Part shown: positions 1-8,076 of the stretch, in pieces
Layout of the letters: each line of letters begins with the position of its first letter
How positions within the stretch are numbered: position 1 is the first letter of the stretch
Source of the DNA: Rhizobium sp.
Lineage (GTDB): Bacteria; Pseudomonadota; Alphaproteobacteria; Rhizobiales; Rhizobiaceae
Direction of reading: 5' to 3'
Assembly: GCA_002796995.1 (NCBI GenBank)
Contig: PEKW01000005.1
Location: forward strand, 448,892 to 512,891
Length of the DNA: 64,000 nt
The notes under the pieces: generated by a model
Database searches by the model: none
Told to the model about the DNA's origin: nothing
The model's input: only the letters and a program-made list of their open reading frames with translations
Position numbers and translations under genes: made by a program

Positions 1-1
1 G

Positions 2-196
2 AGCATGGTCGACCTCGCCGTCGAAAGCGCGCTCAACAAGGTGTCGGGCGTGACCGGTCACGACGAGGACCAGGGCGGCAAGCTGCGCACCATCGAATTC
101 CCGCGCATCAAGGGCGGCAAGGCCTTCGACCTCAAGACCCCCTGGTTCCACGAGGTCATGGATTACATGGGCCAGAAATTCCACCCGGCCAATTGA
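2..196 (+). CDS. pfp: C-terminal end of PPi-dependent 6-phosphofructokinase (partial)
   Basis: Only the last 64 codons are present; the reading frame is already open at the window edge. The tail contains the pattern SGVTGHDEDQGGKLRTIEF followed by RIKGGKAFDLKTPWF, which I recognise as the end of alphaproteobacterial PPi-type phosphofructokinases, enzymes that reversibly phosphorylate fructose 6-phosphate using pyrophosphate. The catalytic region lies outside the window, so the assignment rests on this tail and on neighbourhood: in Sinorhizobium, as I recall it, pfp lies near btaAB and metF, as here. An ATP-dependent phosphofructokinase is the alternative. Confidence 0.65.
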   Translation, partial: SMVDLAVESALNKVSGVTGHDEDQGGKLRTIEFPRIKGGKAFDLKTPWFHEVMDYMGQKFHPAN

Positions 197-243
197 CGGA
201 ACGGGCGAAAGCTGGCTTGCTCTTCAGTGGAGGAGTCGAAACG

Positions 244-879
244 ATGTCACTGGAACACTGGCTGGCTTTCGCCGTCATATCGGCGATCTGTCTGATTTCG
301 CCCGGCCGCGTGCTGATGCTGATCGTATCCTATACGCTCGGCCAGGGCCGCAAATCGATGCTGGCGACCATTCCGGCTGCAACCTTCGGCACGGCGATGG
401 CTCTGGCCATCGTCATCCTGGCGCTCGGCTGGCTGCAGTTCGCAGCCCCGGAGATCCTCGATCCGATCCGCTGGATCGGCGGCGCCTATCTCGCCTTCCT
501 CGTCATCCGCACCTGGCGCAGGCCCGGCGGCGGCGTGCCGCTCGCCGACAACGACAATCTGCCCCAGGAAAAGCCCCTGCGAATCATGCGGCACGTCTTT
601 ACCGAGACGGGCCTCGATCGCCGCAGCTACGCCTTTTTCGTGGCACTCATCGCGCAATTCCTCGATCCGGCAGCGCCCTTGCCAGAGCAGGCGCAGGCTT
701 TCGTCGAGACGTTTCTCGGGCTGGCGCTGGTCTCCTGGATCGCCGCCGCGATCGGCGCAGGCCCGCTGCATCGCTTCATCCGCAGCCATTCTCCGAAGCG
801 TTCGACCAAGCGGCGCGATCGCAATGTGCTGATTTCGTCCAGTTCCGTGACGGCGGGCTACCGCAAGATTGCCGCATGA
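244..879 (+). CDS. LysE/RhtB-family-like inner-membrane transporter
   Basis: A 211-residue protein with several hydrophobic segments, at roughly residues 5-25, 38-65, 70-90, 130-150 and 155-175. The N-terminal stretch LISPGRVLMLIVSYTLGQGR occupies the place of the LysE/RhtB signature, normally SPGP; here the second proline is arginine. Members of the family export amino acids or related metabolites. I chose ATG 244 because GGAGGA lies just upstream; an in-frame start at 193 would overlap the preceding stop and lacks such a site. The C-terminal 30 residues are basic and serine-rich, with no membrane character. The substrate cannot be inferred, and divergence from the family is considerable. 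Confidence 0.6.
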   Translation: MSLEHWLAFAVISAICLISPGRVLMLIVSYTLGQGRKSMLATIPAATFGTAMALAIVILALGWLQFAAPEILDPIRWIGGAYLAFLVIRTWRRPGGGVPLADNDNLPQEKPLRIMRHVFTETGLDRRSYAFFVALIAQFLDPAAPLPEQAQAFVETFLGLALVSWIAAAIGAGPLHRFIRSHSPKRSTKRRDRNVLISSSSVTAGYRKIAA

Positions 880-984
880 TCCAATAGTCAGCTTGCCGCA
901 ATTTAGCCCATCCATTATGACAACGGAATGTTAACGCACGGCGCTCGCTTCGCTTGCGGCTCGGGGATTGATTGGGAAGTCGGC

Positions 985-1941
985 ATGATTGCAAAGAGAG
1001 ACCATGGATTGCACCTCGGCCTCGCCGCCGTGCTGCTCGCGGGACTGGCCGGCTGCACGAGCAGCATGGAAGACGCCGCAAAGCAGGAACTTAAGGCCAA
1101 TCCGGTCGCCGGCACCGCCGCCGGACAGACCCAGACCGCAGCCGCAGAAGCGGCAAGCACCCTTCCCGCCCCCGTCGATCCGGCCGCAGCCGCCGTGCCC
1201 GCGCCGATCATTCCGGGCACGGAAACACCAGCCCCCATTCCGGTCTTCAAGGTCGTGGCACTTGCCAATCCAGGCGCCACGCCGGTGGCCATGGCCATGG
1301 CGGCCGGCCAGGAAAACATCGCCATCCAGACTGCGGCCATGCCGACCTCGCCGAATACGGTGACCACGCTGCAGATGTCGACGGATACGGCCGATCCGGC
1401 CGTGCTTCCGCCTGAAGTGACCGCCCAGCAGACGATCGTGCCGGTCGCCAAGCCTGCCGGCGGTGCGCTCGCCTATGCCTCGCCCTCCGCCGCCACGTCG
1501 CTTGCAGCACTCGACTCGCAGTTCGACGTCACGCCGCCCGGCCCCGCCCCGATGCTCGAAGCCACCAAGCCGGCCACATCAGGCCCGACGGTGATCAACG
1601 CGCTGATCAAGAAATATGCGGCGATCTACCAGATGCCGGAATCGCTGATCCACCGCGTGGTCAACCGCGAAAGCACCTACAAGCCGACCGCCTACAACAA
1701 CGGCCATTACGGCCTCATGCAGATCAAGTATTCGACCGCCAAGTCGATGGGCTACGACGGCCCGGCCTCCGGCCTCTTCGATGCCGAAACCAATCTGAAA
1801 TACGCGATCAAGTATCTCAAGGGCGCCTGGCTCGTCGCCGACAAGAGCCATGACGGTGCCGTCCGGCATTATTCGCGCGGCTACTACTACGATGCCAAGC
1901 GCAAGGACATGCTCTACGTCCTCCAGCCCGGCTTCATGTGA
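985..1941 (+). CDS. SLT-domain lytic transglycosylase, putative lipoprotein
   Basis: This 318-residue protein starts with a type II signal peptide whose lipobox is LAGC, so it is probably a lipid-anchored periplasmic enzyme. Residues about 35-200 form a low-complexity Ala/Pro/Thr-rich linker. The C-terminal third is a soluble lytic transglycosylase domain: MPESLIHRVVNRESTYKP carries the catalytic glutamate (about residue 229) and is followed by GHYGLMQIKYSTAKSMGY and a tyrosine-rich end with HYSRGYYYDAK. Such enzymes cleave peptidoglycan between MurNAc and GlcNAc with 1,6-anhydro product formation. ATG 985 was chosen because it gives the lipoprotein leader; an upstream start at 928 would add a non-hydrophobic extension. 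Confidence 0.85.
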   Translation: MIAKRDHGLHLGLAAVLLAGLAGCTSSMEDAAKQELKANPVAGTAAGQTQTAAAEAASTLPAPVDPAAAAVPAPIIPGTETPAPIPVFKVVALANPGATPVAMAMAAGQENIAIQTAAMPTSPNTVTTLQMSTDTADPAVLPPEVTAQQTIVPVAKPAGGALAYASPSAATSLAALDSQFDVTPPGPAPMLEATKPATSGPTVINALIKKYAAIYQMPESLIHRVVNRESTYKPTAYNNGHYGLMQIKYSTAKSMGYDGPASGLFDAETNLKYAIKYLKGAWLVADKSHDGAVRHYSRGYYYDAKRKDMLYVLQPGFM

Positions 1942-2035
1942 TCTGCGACTGCTGACCCGCAGCACCGCGCCCGGGTCCCGCCGCACAAGTCTTCGAATCC
2001 CTACCCTCGCCAGCCAGACTCACACGCCAGCGCTG

Positions 2036-2062
2036 AAAACACGGCGCCGACGCGTGCGCCGT
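2036..2062 (-). terminator. Probable terminator of the serine hydrolase gene
   Basis: Seven-base arms ACGGCGC and GCGCCGT (2041-2047 and 2056-2062) lie directly after the stop codon of the minus-strand hydrolase. Read on the minus strand they are followed by GTTTTC. The stem is short, so confidence is moderate. Confidence 0.45.
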
Positions 2063-3436
2063 TCAGCGCAGCGCGTCCGAGACCGCCTTCACCAGTTTCT
2101 GCGGCCGATAGCCGAGCTTCGACGGGGTGAGGCCGAGCCGCACGACGACCAGACGCTCCGAAGGAATGACCGCGACCACCTGCCCGTCATGCCCCTGCAG
2201 CCAGAAGGTCTCCGGCGTCAGGCCAAAACTCTCGTCGGGCTCGTCGCCCGGCCCCACCTGCCACGCCTGTATCTCCGTATAGCGCCCGCCGGACGCGCTC
2301 GTCGGCCTCTGCATCGCGGTGACAAAACCATTCGGCAACATCCGCTCCCCGTTCCACACACCGTCGTCGACGAGGAACTGGCCGAAGCGCGCCCAGTCGC
2401 GGGCTGTGGCGTAGAGATAGGAACTGCCGACGAAGGTTCCCGCGGCATCGGTTTCGAGCACGGCGCTCGACATGCCGAGCGGGTCGAACAGCGCCGTGCG
2501 GGGGTAGGCGAGCGCTTGCGCCTGGTCGGGGAACTTGCTCATCCAGATGCGGGTGAGCAGAACGCTCGTACCCGAGGAGTAGCTGAAGCTTTCGCCGGCC
2601 TTTGCCAGCACCGGTTTCGCCAGGCTGAAGCCCGCCATGTCAGGCTCAAGATAGAGCATGCGCGTCACGTCGGTGACGTCGCCATAGTCCTCGTTGAATT
2701 CGAGCCCGCTCTCCATCCCCAGCAGGCTGCGCAGCCGGATCGACGCGTGCGGCGCGTCCGTCCAGTCGACCAGAAGCTTGTCGTCGTCGAGGGAGAGGCG
2801 CCCCTCCTGGACCAGCCGACCGATGATCGCCGCATTGACGGTCTTTGCCATGGACCAGCCGAGCAGCGGTGTCTTGGCGGAGAAACCCTCGCCATAGGCT
2901 TCACCGACGATCCGGCCATCCTTGACGACGACGACCGCCCGCATGCCGGGACCGCCGAGCGCAGGATCGGCAAGGAGCGAAGCGATGCGGCTGTCCGTCG
3001 GGCCGGTCTGCTCGCCGGCCGGCCACGGTGTCGCCGGGTCGACCAGCGGCTTCGGCGGCATGGACGGCACGGCAACGGCGCGGGCCGCTTCGACGTCGCC
3101 ATCGGGAACGCTGGCGCAGCCGAGGCCCTCGCGATAGACGGCGGTGCCCGCGGCAAAGGCTCCGAGCATGCGCGTCGTGACCACCTTGTTCTCGGTGTCC
3201 ACGGTGATGGCGATCAGCTTCAACAGCGGATGGCCGGGCGCCTGGACGTCGAGCGCCAAGACCGCCTCGGGATCGCGCCCGGCGAGGAAGACGTTGGAGC
3301 AGACCATCTTCGCCGCATAACCCGTGCCGACCCGCAGCAGTTCGGGCGGTGCGACGGACAGCCAGACGATCACGCCCGCGACCAGCAGGATCGCGGTCAG
3401 CACGGCTCCCTTCAGCACTCTCACCAACAGTCGCAT
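2063..3436 (-). CDS. Serine hydrolase of the beta-lactamase class C / NylB-like family
   Basis: A 457-residue protein with one N-terminal membrane segment (residues about 10-29), then a periplasmic domain. The penicillin-binding/class C fold signatures are visible: GWSMAKTV supplies the SxxK motif with Ser195 and Lys198, YSSGTS the tyrosine motif, and LQGHDGQ the third motif in place of KTG. This combination is typical of 6-aminohexanoate-dimer hydrolase-like esterases rather than true beta-lactamases, so an esterase or peptidase role is likelier than antibiotic resistance. The start at 3436 has GGAGGAG six bases upstream; an extended start at 3553 adds a non-conserved Cys-rich stretch. The gene is transcribed toward the transglycosylase gene. 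Confidence 0.82.
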   Translation of the reverse strand: MRLLVRVLKGAVLTAILLVAGVIVWLSVAPPELLRVGTGYAAKMVCSNVFLAGRDPEAVLALDVQAPGHPLLKLIAITVDTENKVVTTRMLGAFAAGTAVYREGLGCASVPDGDVEAARAVAVPSMPPKPLVDPATPWPAGEQTGPTDSRIASLLADPALGGPGMRAVVVVKDGRIVGEAYGEGFSAKTPLLGWSMAKTVNAAIIGRLVQEGRLSLDDDKLLVDWTDAPHASIRLRSLLGMESGLEFNEDYGDVTDVTRMLYLEPDMAGFSLAKPVLAKAGESFSYSSGTSVLLTRIWMSKFPDQAQALAYPRTALFDPLGMSSAVLETDAAGTFVGSSYLYATARDWARFGQFLVDDGVWNGERMLPNGFVTAMQRPTSASGGRYTEIQAWQVGPGDEPDESFGLTPETFWLQGHDGQVVAVIPSERLVVVRLGLTPSKLGYRPQKLVKAVSDALR

Positions 3437-3559
3437 GGACGTCTCCTCCGCCGATCTCGATCCATGCAAGCAGGAATTGCCGACGCACGAAAGGCGTCGG
3501 ATGGCCCTGCACACGGCTTTTTTGCACGTGCAGGACCGGCCCGCCTTCGCCAACAGGCC

Positions 3560-3577
3560 GCGTCATCAAACTGTAGC
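3560..3577 (+). promoter_or_regulatory. Candidate Pho box upstream of btaA
   Basis: The sequence GCGTCATCAAACTGTAGC has the 7-4-7 layout of PhoB sites (consensus CTGTCAT-N4-CTGTCAY), with five of seven matches in each half. A possible -10 element, GCTAAA, starts 8-9 bases after the box, the usual spacing for PhoB-activated promoters, and the btaA start is 47 bases downstream. Betaine lipid synthesis is known to be induced by phosphate starvation in Sinorhizobium; that this box is used is inference. Confidence 0.55.
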
Positions 3578-3623
3578 AGTGCGCGGCTAAACGCCATCAA
3601 CGTTCAATGGATGGCTGACACAG

Positions 3624-4871
3624 ATGACCGATGTTGCGCCCGATGCCGGCTTTCGCAAGAACCACAAGCTCAAGAACGCCCTGCTGCAGCACAAGCCGCT
3701 GAGCCGCGACGGTCTGTCGGAGCGGCTGTTCGAACTCCTGTTCTCCGGCCTGGTCTATGCCCAGATCTGGGAGGACCCCGAGGTCGACATGGAGGCCATG
3801 GAACTGGCCGAGGGCCATTCGATCGTGACGATCGGTTCCGGCGGCTGCAACATGCTGGCCTACCTCTCCCGCCACCCCTCGCGGATCGACGTGGTCGACC
3901 TCAATCCGAACCATGTCGCGCTGAACCGGCTGAAGCTCGCCACCTTCCGCCACATGCCGGATCACGAGACCGTCGTGCGCCAGTTCGCCGGCGAGCGCAA
4001 CCGCACCAACAGCCGCAATTTCGACCGTTACGTTTCCCCCAATCTCGACGACTGGACGCGCAGCTACTGGAACCGGCGCGGCCTCGACGGCAAGCGCCGC
4101 ATCGCCGCCTTCGACCGCAATTTCTGCCGCACCGGACTGCTCGGCCGCTTCATCGGCGCCGGCCACCTGCTGGCCCGCCTGCACGGCGTGGATCTCACCG
4201 AATTCGCCCGCACCAAATCGCTGCGCGAGCAGCGCCAGTTCTTCGACACGCGCATCGCACCCTTGTTCGAAAAACCGCTGATCCGCTGGATGACCAGCCG
4301 CAAGAGCTCGCTCTTCGGCCTTGGCATTCCGCCACAGCAGTATGACGAGCTGGCCAGCCTTTCCGAAGGCGGCACGATCGCCCCGGTGCTGCGCCACCGG
4401 CTGGAAAAGCTCGCCTGCCACTTCCCACTCAAGGACAACTACTTCGCCTGGCAGGCCTTCGCCCGCCGCTATCCGAAGCCGAACGAAGGCGCGCTGCCGA
4501 CCTATCTGAGGGCGGAGAACTATCCGGCGATCCGCGCCAATGCCGCGCGGGTGACGGTCCATCACGCCAACTTCACCGAGCTTCTCGCCGCGAAGCCGGC
4601 CGGCAGCGTCGACCGCTACAGCTTGCTCGACGCGCAGGACTGGATGAACGACGACCAGCTCAACGCCCTGTGGAGCGAGATCACCCGCACCGCCGCCCCC
4701 GGCGCCCGCGTCATCTTCCGCACCGCCGCGGAAAAGAGCGTTCTCGACGGGCGCCTCTCCGACGCACTGCTTGGCCAGTGGACCTACCGCGCCGCGCGCT
4801 CGCAGGAGCTGAACAAGCTCGACCGCTCGGCGATCTACGGTGGTTTCCACATCTACGAGAGGAAGGCCTGA
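3624..4871 (+). CDS. btaA: S-adenosylmethionine:diacylglycerol 3-amino-3-carboxypropyltransferase
   Basis: First enzyme of diacylglyceryl-N,N,N-trimethylhomoserine (DGTS) betaine lipid synthesis: it moves the aminocarboxypropyl group of SAM onto diacylglycerol at the inner membrane. The 415-residue protein belongs to the DUF3419/BtaA family, with the N-terminal LVYAQIWEDPEVDMEAM stretch, an SAM-binding core IVTIGSGGCNMLAYLSR followed by VDLNPNH, and a C-terminal part with YSLLDAQDWMNDDQL and an IFRTAAE strand. The next gene is a methyltransferase that overlaps this stop by one base (TGATG), the usual btaA-btaB arrangement. A Pho-box-like site lies upstream. Phospholipid replacement under phosphate limitation is the known role of the pathway. 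Confidence 0.93.
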   Translation: MTDVAPDAGFRKNHKLKNALLQHKPLSRDGLSERLFELLFSGLVYAQIWEDPEVDMEAMELAEGHSIVTIGSGGCNMLAYLSRHPSRIDVVDLNPNHVALNRLKLATFRHMPDHETVVRQFAGERNRTNSRNFDRYVSPNLDDWTRSYWNRRGLDGKRRIAAFDRNFCRTGLLGRFIGAGHLLARLHGVDLTEFARTKSLREQRQFFDTRIAPLFEKPLIRWMTSRKSSLFGLGIPPQQYDELASLSEGGTIAPVLRHRLEKLACHFPLKDNYFAWQAFARRYPKPNEGALPTYLRAENYPAIRANAARVTVHHANFTELLAAKPAGSVDRYSLLDAQDWMNDDQLNALWSEITRTAAPGARVIFRTAAEKSVLDGRLSDALLGQWTYRAARSQELNKLDRSAIYGGFHIYERKA

Positions 4872-5536
4872 TGGCCGTCGAGCCGACCGCCGCGTCAAGC
4901 CTCGATGCGGAACATGCCGAACGCATGGACGGCATGTATCGCTACCAGCGGCACATCTACGACCTGACGCGCAAATACTACCTCTTCGGCCGCGACCGCA
5001 TGATCGCCCGCCTCGACGTGCCGCGCGACGGCACCTTGCTGGAAGTCGGTTGCGGCACGGGCCGTAATCTCCTGCTCGCCCATCGCCTGCATCCGACGGC
5101 GAGGCTCTACGGCCTCGACATCTCCGCCGAAATGCTCACCTCCGCGCGGGCGAACTTCCGCGGCATCCCGGTCATGCCGCAGCTCCAGGTCGCCGATGCC
5201 ACCAGCTTCGATGCGGCGGCCTTCGGCGTCTCAGGCTTCGACCGGATCATGATCTCCTACGCGCTGTCGATGATCCCCGACTGGGAAAAGGCGATCGACG
5301 CTTCGCTTGCCGCGCTGAAGCCCGGCGGATCGCTGCACATCGTCGACTTCGGCCAGCAGGAGCGCCTGCCCGGCTGGTTCCGCCGCCTGCTGCAGGGCTG
5401 GCTTTCCCGCTTCCATGTCACCCCCCGGGAGACGCTCCGCGAGGTGCTGGCTTCAAGCGCCGATGCGGTGAACGGAAGGCTGGAATTCGAAACCGTCGGC
5501 CGCGGCTATGCCTGGCACGCGGTAATTCGCACCTGA
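4871..5536 (+). CDS. btaB: SAM-dependent N-methyltransferase of DGTS synthesis
   Basis: A 221-residue class I methyltransferase that would carry out the three N-methylations converting diacylglyceryl-homoserine into the betaine lipid DGTS. Motif I is LLEVGCGTGRNLLL, motif II lies at LYGLDISAEML, and a later strand is LHIVDFGQQERLPGWF. The N-terminal segment YRYQRHIYDLTRKYYLFGRD is characteristic of BtaB. Translation starts inside the btaA stop (TGATG), indicating coupling; a longer frame open from 4670 only shadows btaA. Function follows from the pairing with btaA as well as from the sequence. Confidence 0.92.
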   Translation: MAVEPTAASSLDAEHAERMDGMYRYQRHIYDLTRKYYLFGRDRMIARLDVPRDGTLLEVGCGTGRNLLLAHRLHPTARLYGLDISAEMLTSARANFRGIPVMPQLQVADATSFDAAAFGVSGFDRIMISYALSMIPDWEKAIDASLAALKPGGSLHIVDFGQQERLPGWFRRLLQGWLSRFHVTPRETLREVLASSADAVNGRLEFETVGRGYAWHAVIRT

Positions 5537-5584
5537 ACGCATAAGAACAGTTGAAAATAACCGATATTTAACGATGATGGAGGC

Positions 5585-5612
5585 AAAAGGAGGTTTGCGC
5601 CTCTTTTGTATT
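5585..5612 (+). terminator. Possible terminator after btaAB
   Basis: An imperfect stem with arms AAAAGGAGG and CCTCTTTT, one base bulged, is followed by TTTTGTATTT. It lies about 50 bases beyond the btaB stop. The bulge keeps this tentative. Confidence 0.35.
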
Positions 5613-5670
5613 TGCGTGTGCGCGCGCCGCATCAGGGGCATGACCTCGAATTCGTTTCTATGGATGTTCC

Positions 5671-6456
5671 ATGCGGTGGCTTCTTCTCTCGCTCCTGCCG
5701 ATCGCGCTGACCTTCAGCGGCTGCACATCCGCCAGCTATGACCTGATGGAAACCGCGTCGATCTCGACGCCGCGTTTCGGCGACAAGGACCCCCAGGATT
5801 TCGGCGCCAAGACCCCGCACCACCACAAGGTGCACGGCATCGATGTGTCGAAATGGAACGGCGACGTCGACTGGGTCAAGGTGCGCAAGTCCGGCGTCTC
5901 CTTCGCCTTCATCAAGGCGACCGAAGGCAAGGACGTCGTCGATTCGCGCTTCGACGAATACTGGCGCCAGGCCGCCGCCGCCGGCATCCCGCATGCGCCC
6001 TACCACTTCTACTATTTCTGCTCGACCGCCGACGAACAGGCCGACTGGTTCATCCGCAACGTGCCGAAGGCCTCGATGCACCTGCCGCCGGTGCTCGACG
6101 TGGAATGGAACCACACCTCGAAAACCTGCAACTATCGCCCGAGCGCCATGACCGTGCGTGCCGAGATGAAGCGCTTCATGGACCGCATCGAGGCCTATTA
6201 CGGCAAGCGGCCGATCATCTACACCTCGGTCGACTTCCACCGCGACAATCTCGAAGGCAGCTTCCAGGACTACCATTTCTGGGTCCGCGCCGTCGCCCAG
6301 CATCCGGAGGAGATCTATCCGGACCGGCGCTGGGCCTTCTGGCAATACACTTCGACCGGCGTCATCCCGGGCATCAAGGGCGATACCGACATCAACGTCT
6401 TCGCCGGCACCGAGAAGAACTGGAAGAACTGGGTCGCCGCCGTCTCGAAGCGCTGA
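5671..6456 (+). CDS. Glycoside hydrolase family 25 lysozyme-like lipoprotein
   Basis: A 261-residue protein with a short lipoprotein leader ending in FSGC (Cys18). The mature part is a GH25 (Cellosyl-type) muramidase domain: HGIDVSKWNGDVDW with the first conserved Asp, FAFIKATEGKDVVDSRFDEY, then PPVLDVEWNH with the Asp-x-Glu catalytic pair, KRPIIYTS and WAFWQYTSTG near the end. Such enzymes hydrolyse the MurNAc-GlcNAc bond of peptidoglycan. It sits between the betaine lipid genes and another murein-cleaving enzyme, so the region is rich in envelope functions, although no operon link is evident across the gaps. Confidence 0.88.
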   Translation: MRWLLLSLLPIALTFSGCTSASYDLMETASISTPRFGDKDPQDFGAKTPHHHKVHGIDVSKWNGDVDWVKVRKSGVSFAFIKATEGKDVVDSRFDEYWRQAAAAGIPHAPYHFYYFCSTADEQADWFIRNVPKASMHLPPVLDVEWNHTSKTCNYRPSAMTVRAEMKRFMDRIEAYYGKRPIIYTSVDFHRDNLEGSFQDYHFWVRAVAQHPEEIYPDRRWAFWQYTSTGVIPGIKGDTDINVFAGTEKNWKNWVAAVSKR

Positions 6457-6676
6457 CGACCTTGGTTTTGCCGAGAAAAATGCCGCATCGGGCGCAGTTT
6501 TTCCGCGACGATCTCGCTTTGGTCAAAAAGTCGGCCAATATCGTTTCTGCATCGTTCCGCCCGGCCGCCGCTTGCGACCGGGCGGATTTCGTCAAGCCAT
6601 TCACGGCGCCGTCACGAGCGGGGTATTTGCTCGGCCGCAGCGCCCAGTCACTGCCCGAACCCGCAAGGATGATTCC

Positions 6677-7861
6677 ATGAAGACCGCCTCCCACCTCGCT
6701 CTTGCCCTCTCCGCCCTTCTCGCCACCTCCTCGCTTGCCGCAGCCCAGCAATGCGGCGGCGATCTCGGCGCCTTTCTCGAGGGCGTGAAGGCCGAAGCGG
6801 TTGCCGCCGGCGCATCACCCGAGGCCGCGGACGCCGCACTTGCCGGGGCGCAGATCGACCAGAAGGTCCTGGCGCGCGACCGCTCGCAGGGCGTCTTCAA
6901 GCAGACCTTCCTCGAATTCTCCAAGCGCACCGTCAGCCAGGCGCGCCTCGACATCGGCCGCCAGAAGATGCAGCAATATGCCGAGGTCTTCGGCCGCGCC
7001 GAACAGGAATACGGCGTGCCGGCCGGCGTGATCGCCGCCTTCTGGGCCATGGAGACCGATTTCGGCGCCGTGCAGGGCGATTTCAACACGCGCAACGCGC
7101 TCGTCACGCTCGCCCATGACTGCCGCCGCCCGGAACTCTTCCGCCCGCAGCTGCTCAACCTCATCACCATGGTCCAGCACGGTGACCTCGATCCGGCCAC
7201 CAATACCGGCGCCTGGGCCGGCGAGATCGGCCAGGTACAGATGCTGCCGAAGGACATCGTCGCCTTCGGCATAGACGGTGACGGTGACGGCCATGTCAAC
7301 GTCAAGAAGAGCTCGCCCGACGCCATCCTGACGGCGGCCAAGTTCATCGAACATCTCGGCTTCCGCCGCGGCGAGCCGTGGATCCAGGAAGTCGTGGTGC
7401 CGGAAAACCTGCCCTGGGAAAAGACCGGCTTCGGCAGCACCATGACGGCCGCCGACTGGTTCGCGCTCGGCGTCAAGCCGCGCGACGGCAACACCGCCTC
7501 TGGCGCGCTTCCGGCCTCGATCGTGCTGCCGCAGGGCCGCAAGGGACCGGCCTTCATCACCTATCCGAACTTCAACATCTATCTCGAATGGAACCAGTCG
7601 TTCATCTACACGACCTCGGCCGCCTATTTCGCCACACGCCTGATGGGTGCCGAACCCTACCAGAAGGGCAATCCGGAGCCGGGTCTCGGCGATGAGGAGA
7701 TGAAGGCGCTGCAGACCAAGCTGCAGGCGATGGGCTACGACGTCGGCAAGATCGACGGCATTCTCGGCTCCGGCACGCGCATCGCCATCCAGAAGGAACA
7801 GCAGCGCCTCGGCATGCCGGCCGACGGCTGGGCGACGCCGGCCCTGCTCGCCGCGCTCTGA
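6677..7861 (+). CDS. MltB-type lytic murein transglycosylase with C-terminal peptidoglycan-binding domain
   Basis: The 394-residue protein begins with a Sec signal peptide ending in AAA-QQ near residue 23. Residues about 30-320 are an SLT_2/MltB domain: VIAAFWAMETDFGAVQGDFN carries the catalytic glutamate (Glu126), followed by the family pattern GAWAGEIGQVQMLPKDI and the calcium-loop-like DGDGDGHVNV. The last 60 residues form a PG_binding_1 domain (LQTKLQAMGYDVGKIDGILG). This architecture is the common rhizobial form of MltB, periplasmic rather than lipoprotein. ATG 6677 has AAGGAT upstream and gives the signal peptide. A strong terminator follows. Confidence 0.92.
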   Translation: MKTASHLALALSALLATSSLAAAQQCGGDLGAFLEGVKAEAVAAGASPEAADAALAGAQIDQKVLARDRSQGVFKQTFLEFSKRTVSQARLDIGRQKMQQYAEVFGRAEQEYGVPAGVIAAFWAMETDFGAVQGDFNTRNALVTLAHDCRRPELFRPQLLNLITMVQHGDLDPATNTGAWAGEIGQVQMLPKDIVAFGIDGDGDGHVNVKKSSPDAILTAAKFIEHLGFRRGEPWIQEVVVPENLPWEKTGFGSTMTAADWFALGVKPRDGNTASGALPASIVLPQGRKGPAFITYPNFNIYLEWNQSFIYTTSAAYFATRLMGAEPYQKGNPEPGLGDEEMKALQTKLQAMGYDVGKIDGILGSGTRIAIQKEQQRLGMPADGWATPALLAAL

Positions 7862-7870
7862 TTAAAACAA

Positions 7871-7899
7871 GGGCGGCCCAGAACATGGGCCGCCCTTTT
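7871..7899 (+). terminator. Rho-independent terminator
   Basis: Ten-base arms GGGCGGCCCA and TGGGCCGCCC enclose a five-base loop and are followed by TTTT, ten bases after the MltB-type stop codon. Confidence 0.9.
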
Positions 7900-8076
7900 C
7901 GCGTACCGTGACGCATGAGGGTCGTCACGACCTTCCCGTCCGCCTGCCAGCCCCCCCGGCTGAACACCTGGCACAATTCGACGTGCACGAGGCGGCGAGA
8001 CGCGGCACGTTTCGGGTGGCCAGTGGTTCGCCCTTCACCTAAAGCTGGCTTCTGTTCTTTGTCCTGGAGCCTGTCC

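Noticed and set aside
3597..4898. 433-codon open frame antisense to btaA
   Set aside because: It mirrors btaA exactly and contains no family motif or ribosome-binding site.
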